Origin: Sindora glabra
Lineage: Eukaryota > Streptophyta > Magnoliopsida > Fabales > Fabaceae
Reading direction: 5' to 3'
DNA: 64,000 nucleotides
Assembly (NCBI GenBank): GCA_020226215.1
Contig: CM035226.1
Coordinates: forward strand, 92,280,895 to 92,344,894
This document shows positions 50,576 through 62,965 of this stretch, piece after piece (positions within the stretch are counted from its first letter, which is position 1; each line of letters starts with the position of its first letter). Position numbers and translations under genes: made by a program. Under the pieces are notes generated by a model that worked only from the letters and a program-made list of their open reading frames with translations, was not told the DNA's origin and made no database searches.

Positions 50576-53500
50576 TTTATAAAGGTAGTGGATCTGAATT
50601 CCTTTTTTTTTTTTCATTTCTTTCACTCAGTTGTTGATTTTGTTGTAATTAGTAATGGAAGTGTAAATAAAAATTTGTAAAGGAACTAGACATTAGAGAT
50701 GTCATGAAATTTCATCTAATGTCATTGGGTAAATAAATTATTTAATGCATCTATTACTCAATGAAATGAAAAGAAAAATGTAAATATAATAAATCTTATA
50801 ATATGGTACAAAAGTATTGTGTTAAATAAAATTTTGATTTATGAAATAAATTTAATTGATATGTGATGCACGTAAAAATATTATTTGATTCCCTTATATA
50901 TATATAATTTTAAAAATTAAAGATAACTAGTGAAAGATCTATGTTTAGTATGGTGTAAAATAATACAATAATTTGATTAAAATTATTTAAATAGAACATA
51001 ATTTGTCATAAAATAATAATAATAAATTTAATTTAAAAAAATTAAATAGAAATGTATCATACTAAACATAACATTGACCTTTAGAGTCAACTTAAAAAAT
51101 AAAGAAAAATAAAAACTTTACTAAATTATATATTAACAAATTCGTAATAATATCCTGTATGTATTAAAAATGAACTTAATGTAAACAAATCCATCATTTC
51201 TTTATTTTTTTATTAAGCAAGAATAAAACAAAGTTCTCTATATTCTCTTTCTAATAGGGCCAAAAAGAATAAAATAATGTTAAATTTATAATGCAAAAAT
51301 TACAGTACGTTACCAATAAATATCAAATATATATATGTTTATATTTCCTATCACATTATTTTCAGATTGTATACTAATTTATATATTTATATCAAGATAT
51401 ATTATTTATTAAGATTAGAAGCATACATTGTCTCTTGAATTAGTGTGTGCGTAGCCTTTTCACACGCACTCCTGCATGTATTCAGAAGTTTTTTTTCACT
51501 TAATTTAAAAATATTTTTTTACAAATTTATTATGTTATTGTATTCAAACTATATTTAATATATTTACTTTCAATTTTTCTACAACATTTTTCACTTTGTA
51601 TCTCTCTTTTTTTTATTTTATATAATTTATTAGCTTACTTTATATAAAAACACTCACCATTATAATTTGTCTCCAACTTTAACTAATAAGATTTGTAAAC
51701 ATTGCAAATATATTTTCATTTTTCTTAAATTGTATCATATGAAAACATATCTACAAAAAAATTTTAGTAAAAAAGTTTTGACTATAATTTAAATTTACGT
51801 AACTAGGTTTTTAATTTAAAATTATTTTGAGTTATAGTTATTTTATTAAATATATGATTAATTTATGATATAATTAACATAATTCAATTTGTTTAATCCT
51901 ACAAACCTTCATTATTGGTTAATGGGCAACTAAAGTAATTTAGTTAAAATATATTATTTCTTTAAATAATAAAATATCCTTAAATATATGTTATTATGTA
52001 TGATTTTGCATACAGTGTTGGAGAAAATAAAAATCCTTCATCTTTTTAATTTATTTATCATTTATAAAAATTATTAAAATAAATATAAAATAATTTTAAA
52101 TATTATATTATTTTTTAAAAATTAACTTTTTAAAATATTAATTAGTTCAATCTTTACAATTAAGAGTTAAGTTTAAAGTAAATTCGATATACTTCTAGTA
52201 TTCTAAACAGTATATTAATTTTATTTATTTTCTATCACTATTTTAGTAATTTTTTTATTATTATTAATATAATTATAATTTTAATTATAAAATATATAAA
52301 AATAATTATATATTTGAATATAATAACTACTTATCACTTGTCATTTAGTGAATAGTTATTTTATTTAAAGTAAGTAAAAATTATTGTAAAGTCCTTTTGC
52401 CTATTAAATATAATTAATTTATATTTGATATTTTGGGGAGAAAAAGTGGAGTCCAAAACTCACGAATCCGCTTTACATTAATATAAATATAGATATTAAT
52501 AACAATATGTTAATATAAATTTTTTTATAATAAAGAAATATTTGAATTTTAATTCAATACTACACTCAATTCTATTAATTAAAAAAACTTAAATGATTTC
52601 ATTTTAGAATTTTATCAAAATAAATTAAATTGGTAATAAAAAATTAATAAAATTATGTTGATTATTCAAGGAAATTATTGACATGATTAAAATGCAACTG
52701 AGACTATTACTAATTCTTTATCAATTTAAAATCTAGACCCAATTAATTTAAATTAATTATAATTGATTAAATTTATAATTCTAAAATTTTAAATTTTAAT
52801 TTAATCTTACATTTAACCCTATTAATTTCAATAAATTAATAATATCAAAAGCTTGAATCTACATTTTAATCTAGTAATAAAATTTTGGTATAATAAAATA
52901 ATTAGTAATAAAATTTATCATAAATATTTTGATTACGAAAAGGAAAAAATTGGTAGATATAAAAAGTAATTAAAGTCATGGAACAGCTTACCACTATACA
53001 TAAAAAAATCTTTGAAATTTGCTAAATATTAATTTTTTATCTCATATCAATTATTTATTTATATCTTTACCTAGTTTTTAATGCCTTAACTCTTATCATA
53101 TATTAAAAGAAATGTATTTAAAAGGGATATATTATTAATTATTGTCCATTAGTGGAAATGCCAAAAACTATCAAATTAAATGTGATTTTAATTGAAAAAT
53201 AATAGAAAAATCGTAATAATTCACTCATCATAATATTATGTCCTTGTTAATTAATAATATGAATTAATAAAAATATAGAATCACTAAAATTATAATGACA
53301 AATTTTTTATTGAATCACAATATTTTTCTAAATATTTATTTAAAAGTTAATCCATAACTCAAAAAAAATAAACCATTGTCATTGATTAAATTAAATTATA
53401 TCGTTCTAAAAACATAAAAAAAATAAAATTAAAAATTTTAAACATTTATTCCTATTTCAAATGCATATTGCCTTAATCTTGATCTTTTGTTGATTTGATT

Positions 53501-55719
53501 GCTTAACGTTATAAAATTTAACTCCGCTCTCTTGTTAGAACTTGTTATATGGATTGTGAAATTATGTTCCAACATTGTCCAAACTATTTTCTTCAGCCAA
53601 AAAATGAGGTTACCTCTTATAAAAAAAAATGTTTAAATCATTATTTATGATGAAACATTTAAAAATGAGGTTACCTCTTATAAAATAAAATGAATATAAC
53701 TAATAGATGTTCTTACATGCACTGATTTTTCTATATAAACATCCATATGTTTGAACCAATGGACATGGTTCAATAGGTTACATCTACTCAAAAAAGTTAA
53801 TGAATCTTATACGGAGGTTCTTTTGCTCATACAATATATATTATAAATTAGGAAATGTTGTAACTTTGGTTATGAACCATAGACAACAAAGTTATATAAA
53901 AAATTACTATTAGTGATCATTTGAGACACTATAAGATAAAGTACAATATCTTATTTTGTCTTCAACAAATTCATGTGAATGGATATAACCGATTACATAA
54001 TAATAATAATATGAAAATACATAAAGTATATAAAATCATTAAAATAATATAATAACTTCCAAATATATTATATTTTTTGTTGCATATGGAGAAGATATGG
54101 ATAAGAGTATTGACACCATTAGATTTAATAATCAAAATATTCTATTTAAAATTTAAGTATGATGTCAGCATGGATTGTACTTTTCCTCTTTGTCAACAGT
54201 ATTTAGACCTGTCAAAATGGGTTAACTTAACCCTACCGGGCTAACCTAACCCTACCGGATTAATCCAACGAGTAAAAATTGTACGTCAGATTAGTTCTAA
54301 GTTGAGCTACTTTTTCACTAAGTTGGGCCCAGATCGGATTGTTATAGTACTAATCCCAGTCTTAATCCCAGATTGACATTTACCAAGCAGGTTCAGGCAG
54401 ATTTTTATAACCCATTATATTTTATTATTATTATTATCATATTGGTTATTTATTTATTATTAATTTTATGTCATTAATTAATTAAAATATATTATTATTT
54501 ATTAAATATAATTATATATTATTATGATTTAAAATGTTATTATTTTTCAAAATTATATATTTTAGTTAATAAAATAAATAATATTATTAAATGTATATTG
54601 ATCAAGTCTAAAGTATTATTTATAAAAATAAATATATTTAATAATTTATATATTATCAATTAAATTTAAATTTGAGATATAACTTTTCAATATATTAAAA
54701 TACATTTGATTTAAATAAATTAAATTTAAATTTAATATATAACTTTTTAATATATTCAAATTTAAATAAATAAATAATTTTAATTTTAAATTTCAAAAAT
54801 TTTTTACTTAAAAATGAAACATTGAACTAATTAATTCAATTAATAAGTTTAATATTAAAGGTTAAACTTACATAAAAAAATTTATAATAAAAATAAAATA
54901 TATTGTGTTATGCTTATATTATTTAGTGATATTGACACTTAAATGGTAAATAAATGGGGTAAATATATAGGAAAAAAAAGAAAATATGCAATGAAGTAAA
55001 TAAAAATAATGTCTATGAGTTGTAAAACTTTGATAAAATTTCAATTGATATATGTTTAATTTCAAATATAGTACTTAAAAAATTGATATTAAAATATATT
55101 GATAAAATTTAAGTAAATAAATTTGAATTTGAATTTTCAAATATGTTTATCAAAAAATATAATTAGGTAAATAAAATAATAAAAATAATGCATTACATAT
55201 GAAAAGTAACATTATAACAATGGTTAAAAATAAAATATATAATTAAGTAATTTAATTAAATTAATCTTAAAATTATTTAAAATATATTTACAATAAAAAA
55301 GAAAATATATTTTGTATTCTATTATTTAGAAATTTATACTAGTGTTTGGATTATAATTTATAAATAATAGAAATTGAAATGAATGCATTTCATGTTAAAG
55401 TTTTAATTTATGTAAAACATATCATATTTTATGTTGTTTAACTTATAAAATTCTTTGTTATTATTGTTATTATTATAATTACTCTTATTATTATAAAATA
55501 TAATTATATTATATTATTATTACTTAAAAATTGTTGTTGTTATTGTTATTATGATTATTATTTAATAGAATTAAAAATAAAAAAAATTAAAATATAACAA
55601 TTTTTAACGTAGAAAACCCCTATTAAGAAGGGTAAAAACCACGGGATGGACCTAGTCCAAAAAAATTTTACTATTAAATAAAATGAGTACAAATATTTTG
55701 ATAATTAAATTTATAACAT

Positions 55720-57775
55720 ATAAATATGTCATTATTTCTAATTATCTCCTTCACTCGATGATGATTCATTTTCTTGCAAATTATTTTATTATCTATCTTC
55801 CACATCAAACCAATCCTTCAAATAGATAGCCATCTCTAAGTTCTGATCATTCATAGATAAATGCTTGTCATCCAAAATTCGCTCACTAAGAAAAAATACA
55901 ATTTCTAATGCTACTGAAAACATTGGAGAGGTTAGTATATCATGTGTTATAAGAGAAAGTATAAGATCTTGTGTTATTTGTGCTTTTCACCATTCTAAAA
56001 TGGTAAAATTTGGCATATTAGCTACAATATGTGTAAATAAGTAAGAACTTAACTCATTATTGATTGAGGGAATATCATCAGTTAAATTTAAAAAATCATC
56101 ATATTCTTCATGAAATGGAATACTTATTTTTGAAGAAGATGAAAAACTTATGTATGAATGTGAAGAACTATATTTATTGTTATATACTTAAAACATTTCA
56201 AATATTAAATTATTTATATCATTCATATAAAACTCTAAGTCAAATTCATATTGCATATTTTCATGAATTTTTTATAGAATTTTTTTTACTTTTTCTTGTT
56301 TAACTCTAGGATCCATAATTACAGTTATAATATATAAATGAGGAATATTTCTAAAGTATTTATTCTATTTTGGTAAATATTTATTAATAATAATTTCAAA
56401 CCCATTAATACTTTCAAATTTTAAAAATGCAGAACTACAATTAAGTAAAACTGCAAATATTGAGTGAGATGTCAGATAATAAGAACCAGATAAAAGATTA
56501 GTTGCTTTATAAAATATTTGTAAAAATTATAAGCAAATTTGTGCCTTTTCCCATTTAAAAATTTCAAGGTGATGATTAATTTAAATTTTTATTGAATAAA
56601 AAGCATTTATGACATCTTTATACTCTAAATAAAATTCTAACATTTTAAAAGTAAAATTCCATCGTGTACAAATATCTTGTGGAGGCGTCTTAGGTTTCTT
56701 AGACATTTGAGTATATAATTGTTTCCAATCATGCTTTCTAACCAGTGATAATTTGATAAATAAAACTATATTTCTAAGATTTTATATGAGTATATAAATA
56801 ACTTTTAATGCATTTTAAATAACTAAATTTAAAATATGGCATGCACATCTAAGATGAAAAAATTGAGCATCAAGTATAGGATTTAAAGTTGGAATTAAAA
56901 TTCTAATAGCACTAGTATTAGCAGATGAATTATGAAAAGTAATTGAAAATATTTTATCCGATATTATGTATTCAGTAAAAGTATTTTTTATATAACAAGC
57001 AATAGTAGATGCATCATGTGGTGGTGGAATTGGTTTAAAATAAATAATTCTTTTATGTAAAATAAAACTATAATCAATATAATGGGCAGTTACACAAATA
57101 TAACCCATTTGAGATGGTGATGTCCAAATATCAGATATAAGTGCAACTTTACCTTTAAATTTTTAAAGAAAGTTAGCTAAACTCATTTTTTTTCTCTTTA
57201 AAAATTTTATTTAATTTATTTACATTAGTATTCTTACTCATACCACACCATTGAGGATTAAAGTATTGAAGAAGAGTATTTAATTTTGGAGAACTAACTA
57301 CACTAAAAAGTATTTTAGTATGATAAATCCATTTACATAATTCATACTCACAACTATCTTAACTAGGCATGTTAGAATTTTTCCTTGAAATATTTATAAC
57401 ATTTACATGTTTAGAAGAATAATGACTTCTTATTGTACTAATACCACTATAATTATTATAATTATAATTTTTTGGATAATATATGCAAAATGCTTTACAC
57501 CATTTATATTTTTTAAATCAAAATGATTTCATATATCAGAATTTTTTAATCTTTTTGTTAAATTAGATGATGATGCATGAGTGTTTATATTCTTACGGCT
57601 ACGAACACATTGTGAAGATGGATGTTGAGAAGGAAGAGGAGACGATGTAAATTCAGATGTATTTGAAGGAGTATTTGTAAAATTATTATTTAAAAAATTA
57701 GTAGCTACATTTTCTAAAAAATATTGATCATCAAAATAATTTTATATATTATTAGGATCATTCAAATCCATAATT
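55720..57775 (-). pseudogene. hAT (BED-type) transposase pseudogene
   Basis: The minus strand opens at about 57770 with MDLNDPNNI and an Asn/Ser-rich N terminus. It includes the best-preserved block at 57108-56815 (MGYICVTAHYIDYSF, LHKRIIYFKPIPPPHDASTI, DKIFSITFHNSSANTSAI, RCACHILNLVI), which is the RNase H-like catalytic core of plant hAT transposases. Downstream are KKPKTPPQDICTRWNFTFKM-type sequence (about 56700-56640) and, at about 55930-55790, the C-terminal dimerisation region (ALEIVFFLSERILDDKHLSM and DWFDVED). The frame carries many stops and shifts, so no functional protein is expected. It lies wholly inside the hAT TIRs. Confidence 0.85.
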
Positions 57776-58219
57776 AAAATTTATTAATAATATAAAAATA
57801 AAATTACTAATATTAAATTTAACAAGAATAATAATTAACTAAAATTTTATAAAAATTAAAATATATAAAATTTAATAAAAATATACAAAAATATAAGTAG
57901 AGATTAGAAAAGGGTTGAATAGTATTACTAATATTTTTCTTTCAAGTGAAAATTCTAATACTTTGTAACTTCATGCACTACTTCTACCTTCAATCTTCAA
58001 TATTTTTAGAAAAATAAAAATTATAGAAATGAGATTAAAGAGAATGAGATTGAAGAGAGAAAGAATGAATATTTGTTGTGATTGAGAAATGAGAACTACT
58101 GATTAATATTTATAGTAGTGAAAAATATATAAAATTATTATAATATTTAGAAATGAGCCATTGTGCAAACAGCTTTGTGCAATGACTACAAAGTCGTTAC
58201 ACAATGGCTATTGGCTACA

Positions 58220-58973
58220 CTATAGAGCTACAGTTCTATCCATCCGTCAAACACAAGTCTTAAGTTAGTATGGCCCCTCACAAATGTAGCACTCAAAACT
58301 CGCTAGGACAATTGGTGAAGGTGAGCAAGTGAGAATTACGACATTCTTTGTTTGGCTTCTTGTACTCTACTTGCTCAACCCCAGATTACGTCCTACTTCT
58401 TTCCGTTTCACCAATCCTTACTTCGAACAAATGTTACTTCACCACAGCTTTCTAAGTTTTATGGTGATTACGTCTGGCTTTTTACTCACTTTTAATAAGC
58501 TAGTTTGCTTAATTTTTCCCTTTGTGTTTGTTCTTTCCATTACAGCTTGTTGTGCTTAATGTTGCCGTATTCCATATAAATCTTCTCCTTTATTTAACTT
58601 TCTTCTTTCTTTTTCCTTAAAATAAAAATTCTTGTATTCTTTGAATGCAAAGTGCATATTTTTTCCTTTTCCTTTTCCTTTAATTTAACTAAACTATTTG
58701 ATAATTTGATTCTTTAGGACCTTTGATTAAGCATATATTGTCACTTTTCAAATGGACCAGGTCTATAACTAAAACGCCCTAGTCAGGTTTTAAAATTTTA
58801 ACCTTTCTTGTTGTTTATTTTGATAATTTAGTCCTTCATGTTGTGGAGACTGTTGTTGAAGGAAATGAGATTGGAGCTATTCCTTATATAATCCGAGCCT
58901 CTGAGGATGGTGAACTCTTTGCAAGAAGGGGGAAGAGGGTAAAAGGAAAAGAAAAAAGGAGAGTCAGAACATT
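58220..58973. other. Unidentified gene-like segment inside the hAT element
   Basis: It lies between the transposase 5' end and the nested MITE and is less AT-rich than its surroundings. The + strand has an ATG frame (58329-58559) and, near 58850-58945, the coding-like reading VVEGNEIGAIPYIIRASEDG. I do not recognise a family. It may be the promoter region of the transposase or captured host sequence. Confidence 0.25.
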
Positions 58974-59786
58974 ATTACAACCAATATTTTAAAACTTGGC
59001 CCGGCCAAGCAAGCGGATGAAAGTTGAACCGGTTAAACCAAGTGATCAAATCGGTTATTATATTTTTATATATAATAAATAATATATTATTTATATATGT
59101 ATATACTTTACTACTATATTCCTAAAATAATAAATAAGTATTGATCTTATTGCAATTACATTAATCATCTAACATAATTTTAGTTCAAATAAAATGTAAA
59201 TGACAAAATTTTTTTCTTTAATTCAAATTACTTTCATATAATTCTTAATTTTTTCATTTAATAGTAATTGCAAATGAGAAAAATATTATTTTATAAGAAA
59301 AACTATTCATCTTGATCCTTATAGTTTATCAAGAATTAAGAAAGAATTTTTTTCTTTTAAAGTTCTTGAATTTAAATTCAAGAATTTTAAAACTTTGTTA
59401 ATTCATTATTATAAGAAAATTTTAATATTTTTCTATTTTTGAACAATTGAAAAAAATTCAAAATGTTCAAAAAGAACATTATGATTATTGATATTTTTAA
59501 ATTCAATATCTTAAAGTATGTGTTTTATTTATTTTGCTATATATATGAAATAAATTAGTTTCTAATATTTTTTTATATTATACTTTCTTACTTAAGGCTT
59601 CCATAATTTTTTTATATTGAATTTTTAAGTTAAATTGAAACTAAACTTTATTAATTTGCTAAAAAAAAAGAACTAAATTGAGTGGACGGGTTGACCGAGT
59701 CACCGATTTAACCGTCGGGTCGACCAGGTTTGATTGGACCAACTCAGGTTTTTAGCTAATCCGGGTTCCAAAACATTGATTACAAC
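58974..59786. mobile_element. hAT-type MITE, 797 bp, exact 8-bp TSD, nested in the hAT transposon
   Basis: The octamer attacaac occurs exactly at 58974-58981 and 59779-59786. The 797 bp between (58982-59778) start caatattttaaaacttgg and end ggttccaaaacattg, an inverted pair. Subterminal regions hold cggcc, gaaccggtt, ggttgaccgagt and gggtcgacc motifs. There is no ORF; the middle is AT-rich. TSD length and ends fit a non-autonomous hAT family. Confidence 0.85.
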
Positions 59787-61561
59787 TACAAGTATCTCAA
59801 TTTTCATGGACAAAAATCTATAAAACAACCTACAAAATGAAAGTTACCGAGAAATTGTGCCATAAAATATTAAAATAATAAAATATTTATATATTTAATA
59901 TTAAATATATAAAATTTAAAGAGGGATAACTTTTTTTAAAAAATTATTTTTTATTATTACTACAACTTTAATTATATTTTTATTAATCACAAAATATAAA
60001 TATAAATATTATTTCTTTTTTTGTATATATTAAAAAATATTTTTTTTAAAATAAATTCCCAAATTTAATTCAATAATATTAGATTATTACTTTATTTTTA
60101 ACACAAACAATAATCTTTAATTTTTTTATACTTTCAAATAAATTATAAATTCTTTGTAATGAAAAGATTATGTTATTTCAATAGTTTTTAAGAAGAGTAA
60201 TATTACATGTATCTTAAATAAAATTCAAAATTGAGTTTTGAATGAAAATTAAATGTTATCATTAAATAATAAAAGTTAGTAAGATAAATTTATAAAATTC
60301 ACTTTAATAAATATGAAAAAATTTAATTTTGAATGAAAATTAAGGATTGTCATTAAATTTAGAATAGTGAGATAAATTTATAAAGTACTCATACAAATAA
60401 TATATTAATAAAAATAATTATAATAATTTATCTATAATAATAAAAAATAAATAATAATGTATTATATTATATATATGTATATAATATATTTAAAATTAAT
60501 GTGAAAATTATTTATTTAAAATTTTTAAATAATTTAAAATTTTAATATTAAATTACTAATTTAAATTTTAATATAATTATTTATTTTGATAAAATTATAT
60601 AATATATATTGATAATATTAAATATATAAATTTATTAATTTTAATATTAAAAATTATTTTATATTACTCATATGTATAATTTTAATATTGTATATATAAA
60701 AGTATAATTTTAATATATCAAAATTATTATTTTAATATCTATATAAAAATTAAATATACAGTAATAAATTAATTATTTATTACTTACTACTATTATCAGG
60801 CTAACGAGCTAACATAATAACTCGATGAGTTAACACTTACCGGTCTCAGTCCCTTACCAAGTCGGGCTACTGTTATCGTTTTTCATACCAATTTCAGTCC
60901 TAGGCCAACCTGTTAAATTCAATTCATTTTGACACCTCTAACAGTATCAATCTTGAAATTTAAGATCATATATGTACTCTCTTCAGCTAACACATTCTTT
61001 TGTTTGAATTTGAATGATAGAAGTCTAAATAAAAAAAATATAAATGACAAAATTATATTTTAAGCATAATTCATGAAAAAATTATGATGCGGAGAAAATA
61101 TATAAAGTATATGCTTATAAACTAATTCAAGAGAAATAACTTATAATAATACTTAATAATCAATGTTCACAAGTTCAATAGAAGCAGATTTATTCGGTTT
61201 ATAATACATTGAAAGGTACAATAATTAAATGATGCAAATTGTAATTACTATTGGGGTGTTGTCATACATTATGTCCTTCAATTTCATTGAAGCTATAATT
61301 ACACTTTCTCTACAATGAACAATACTAAACAAGATATTGTTAATTGTAAAATATTTAGTTGTACTATTAACTATTTATATTATCATAATAAAAATTACTT
61401 TTAAGATAAATATTTTAAAAGAATTAAAAATATTAATCTGATTATAAAAATTATTCATGATACCAAAATTTTGATGAAACTTCTAATTGATTATGAACTA
61501 TAATTTAAATATTATACCCTCTTTATAAATGAATAATACTAAACAAAATATTGTTAAGTGT

Positions 61562-62600
61562 AAAATTATTAGATTGATATTTTTTTAGTAGAAAAGGAAA
61601 TGCATTAAAGAAGAAGAGAAGTTAAGTTACAGGAATAAGTTTGGGTAGATGACTACTCGTTGAGTCATACAAAAGAAAAAGATGAGTTCCCTTGGGAGGA
61701 GACTGTAAAATATTACATTGATTACATCCATTGTCAATATTTTTTGCTAAAAAATCTACTAGAAAGTTTGTTTTTCTGTATATGTGATTTATAGAAGGTG
61801 AGCCCATATTAATAAAAGATCATCTGCAATCTTCAATTAAACTGTGGGCATTAGAAGAGCAGACAGTTAAGCTATTAAATAAGGCTTTGATAATAGACAT
61901 TAAGTTCACTAATTATAAGGAATAAGTTGTGGTTTTGCATCAGCATTAAGCCATCTGTAGACCATACAATTCAGCAACAAAATTAAAGCATTTACCAATC
62001 CCTCTGATATTTCCTATTATCCATTCTCCAAGATGGTTTCTTATATTTGCAGAGTAGCCAACCAAACCTGGGTTTCCTTTAAATGAATCATCAGTGTTAA
62101 GTTTATAAAATCTGATAGGAGGAGGTTCCCACCTAATATTCATAAATTGTTATGGAAAAGGTGTTTTACTATGTCCCATAATGACCTAAAATTCTGCTGC
62201 TTTGGCAATAGTCAAAGTCTTTAAGTTTAGGCTTCCTTGGTCAGGGTTGAATATTTTTCTATTCCTATGTAACAAGAGTGTCCATATATCATAAGCAAAA
62301 ACAGTAGCCTAAGGAATATTGATATTGCAACTTAACTCATTTGAGGTTAGGTTACCCTTAAGCCAAATATCAAAATTAGAATGTAACAGATTTATATAAG
62401 GAGAAGGGATGCCAATATCATTCCAAAAGGCAAGAGCAACAGGGCATTTACACAGTAAATGAACAATTGAATCTAAGCTAGAATTACACAAAACAACTTG
62501 GGAAAATATCTACTCCGCTTCTAGTTATCAGCTCCCTTGTAGGATTTCTTTTCAAAACAGTCAGCCAGACAAAAAAAAAAAAATTATTTGATTGATATTT
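61562..62600 (-). mobile_element. 5'-truncated LINE with about 21-bp TSD
   Basis: A 21-base direct repeat with one mismatch, aaaattatt(a/t)gattgatattt, flanks the insert (61562-61582 and 62580-62600). On the minus strand the insert reads a zf-RVT tail (62491-62309: SLDSIVHLLCKCPVALAFWN) and then an RVT_3 RNase H domain (62143-61946: WEPPPIRFYKLNTDDSFKGN, AELYGLQMA; 61807-61622: HIYRKTNFLVDFLAKN). T-rich sequence just inside the left TSD is the complement of a poly-A tail. Truncation at the 5' side and long TSDs are typical of target-primed LINE insertion. Stops separate the pieces, so it is inactive. It is absent from duplication copy 1. Confidence 0.85.
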
Positions 62601-62777
62601 GATGATACCAAATATCAATCTAATCGCGGAATGATTATTCATTCACAAAAAGGGTATAAATTTTTTAAAAGCAGATGAGGGAAACGGCAAGTAATCACTT
62701 TGGGTTTGGGCCATCCATTGATCACTGAACCATCATACACTAGACGGCAAAAATTGCCGTGGCAGGCACTACTACAA

Positions 62778-62965
62778 CTAGCCAATAATATAACAGCAGA
62801 GTGCTAGCTAGTCTGATCTTTTCGTTACTCTTCACTGATCACTGGTGATTTCTCTTTCTGCTTTTGTATCGCTCTTTGGTTCTCTCTCTCTGTCTCTCTC
62901 TATGCTGCAATCCTTTCGTTGATGTGCAACTGAATTCAACCATACTTTTTGATCGCATTTTGCAG
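62778..62965 (+). promoter_or_regulatory. Conserved 5' leader / proximal upstream block, GH2 gene 2
   Basis: It matches 19488-19668 closely, including the tagccaataat start, the CT tract and ttttgcag before the ATG. The first leader ATG (62902) opens a six-codon frame (MLQSFR, stop at 62920-62922), shorter than in gene 1 because of a one-base loss in the aattcc/aatcc stretch. Confidence 0.5.

Larger units (their letters stand above)
54196..60948 (-). mobile_element. hAT transposon, 6737 bp, degenerate
   Basis: The termini tagacctgtcaaaatgg (54204) and ccattttgacacctcta-like (ending 60940) are inverted repeats of the typical plant hAT form tag.g.tgtcaaaatg. The flanking octamers acagtatt (54196-54203) and acagtatc (60941-60948) match at 7 of 8. 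Copy 1 of the duplication shows the empty site near 15610-15617 (caacaatattaattg). Subterminal repeats such as cttaaccctaccggg and cctaaccctaccgg lie at the left end. The transposase gene is on the minus strand at about 57775-55720, and a smaller element is nested at 58982-59778. Confidence 0.88.
50635..61560. repeat. Segmental duplication, copy 2 (upstream part)
   Basis: It is colinear with 10365-16200. Homology begins near 50635, about 60 bases right of the last recognisable Gypsy codons, and is interrupted by the hAT element at 54204-60940. After that element it resumes at 60941 (acagtatcaatcttgaaattt; copy 1 near 15612) and ends near 61500. The LINE at 61583-62578 follows, then homology to 18760-18880 and to gene 1. 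Copy 2 lacks the 1.28-kb TIR element and the 16.2-18.7 kb part of copy 1. Confidence 0.85.

Noticed and set aside
54196..60948. An autonomous hAT transposon
   Set aside because: The transposase region is interrupted by numerous stops and shifts, and another element is inserted inside the TIRs.
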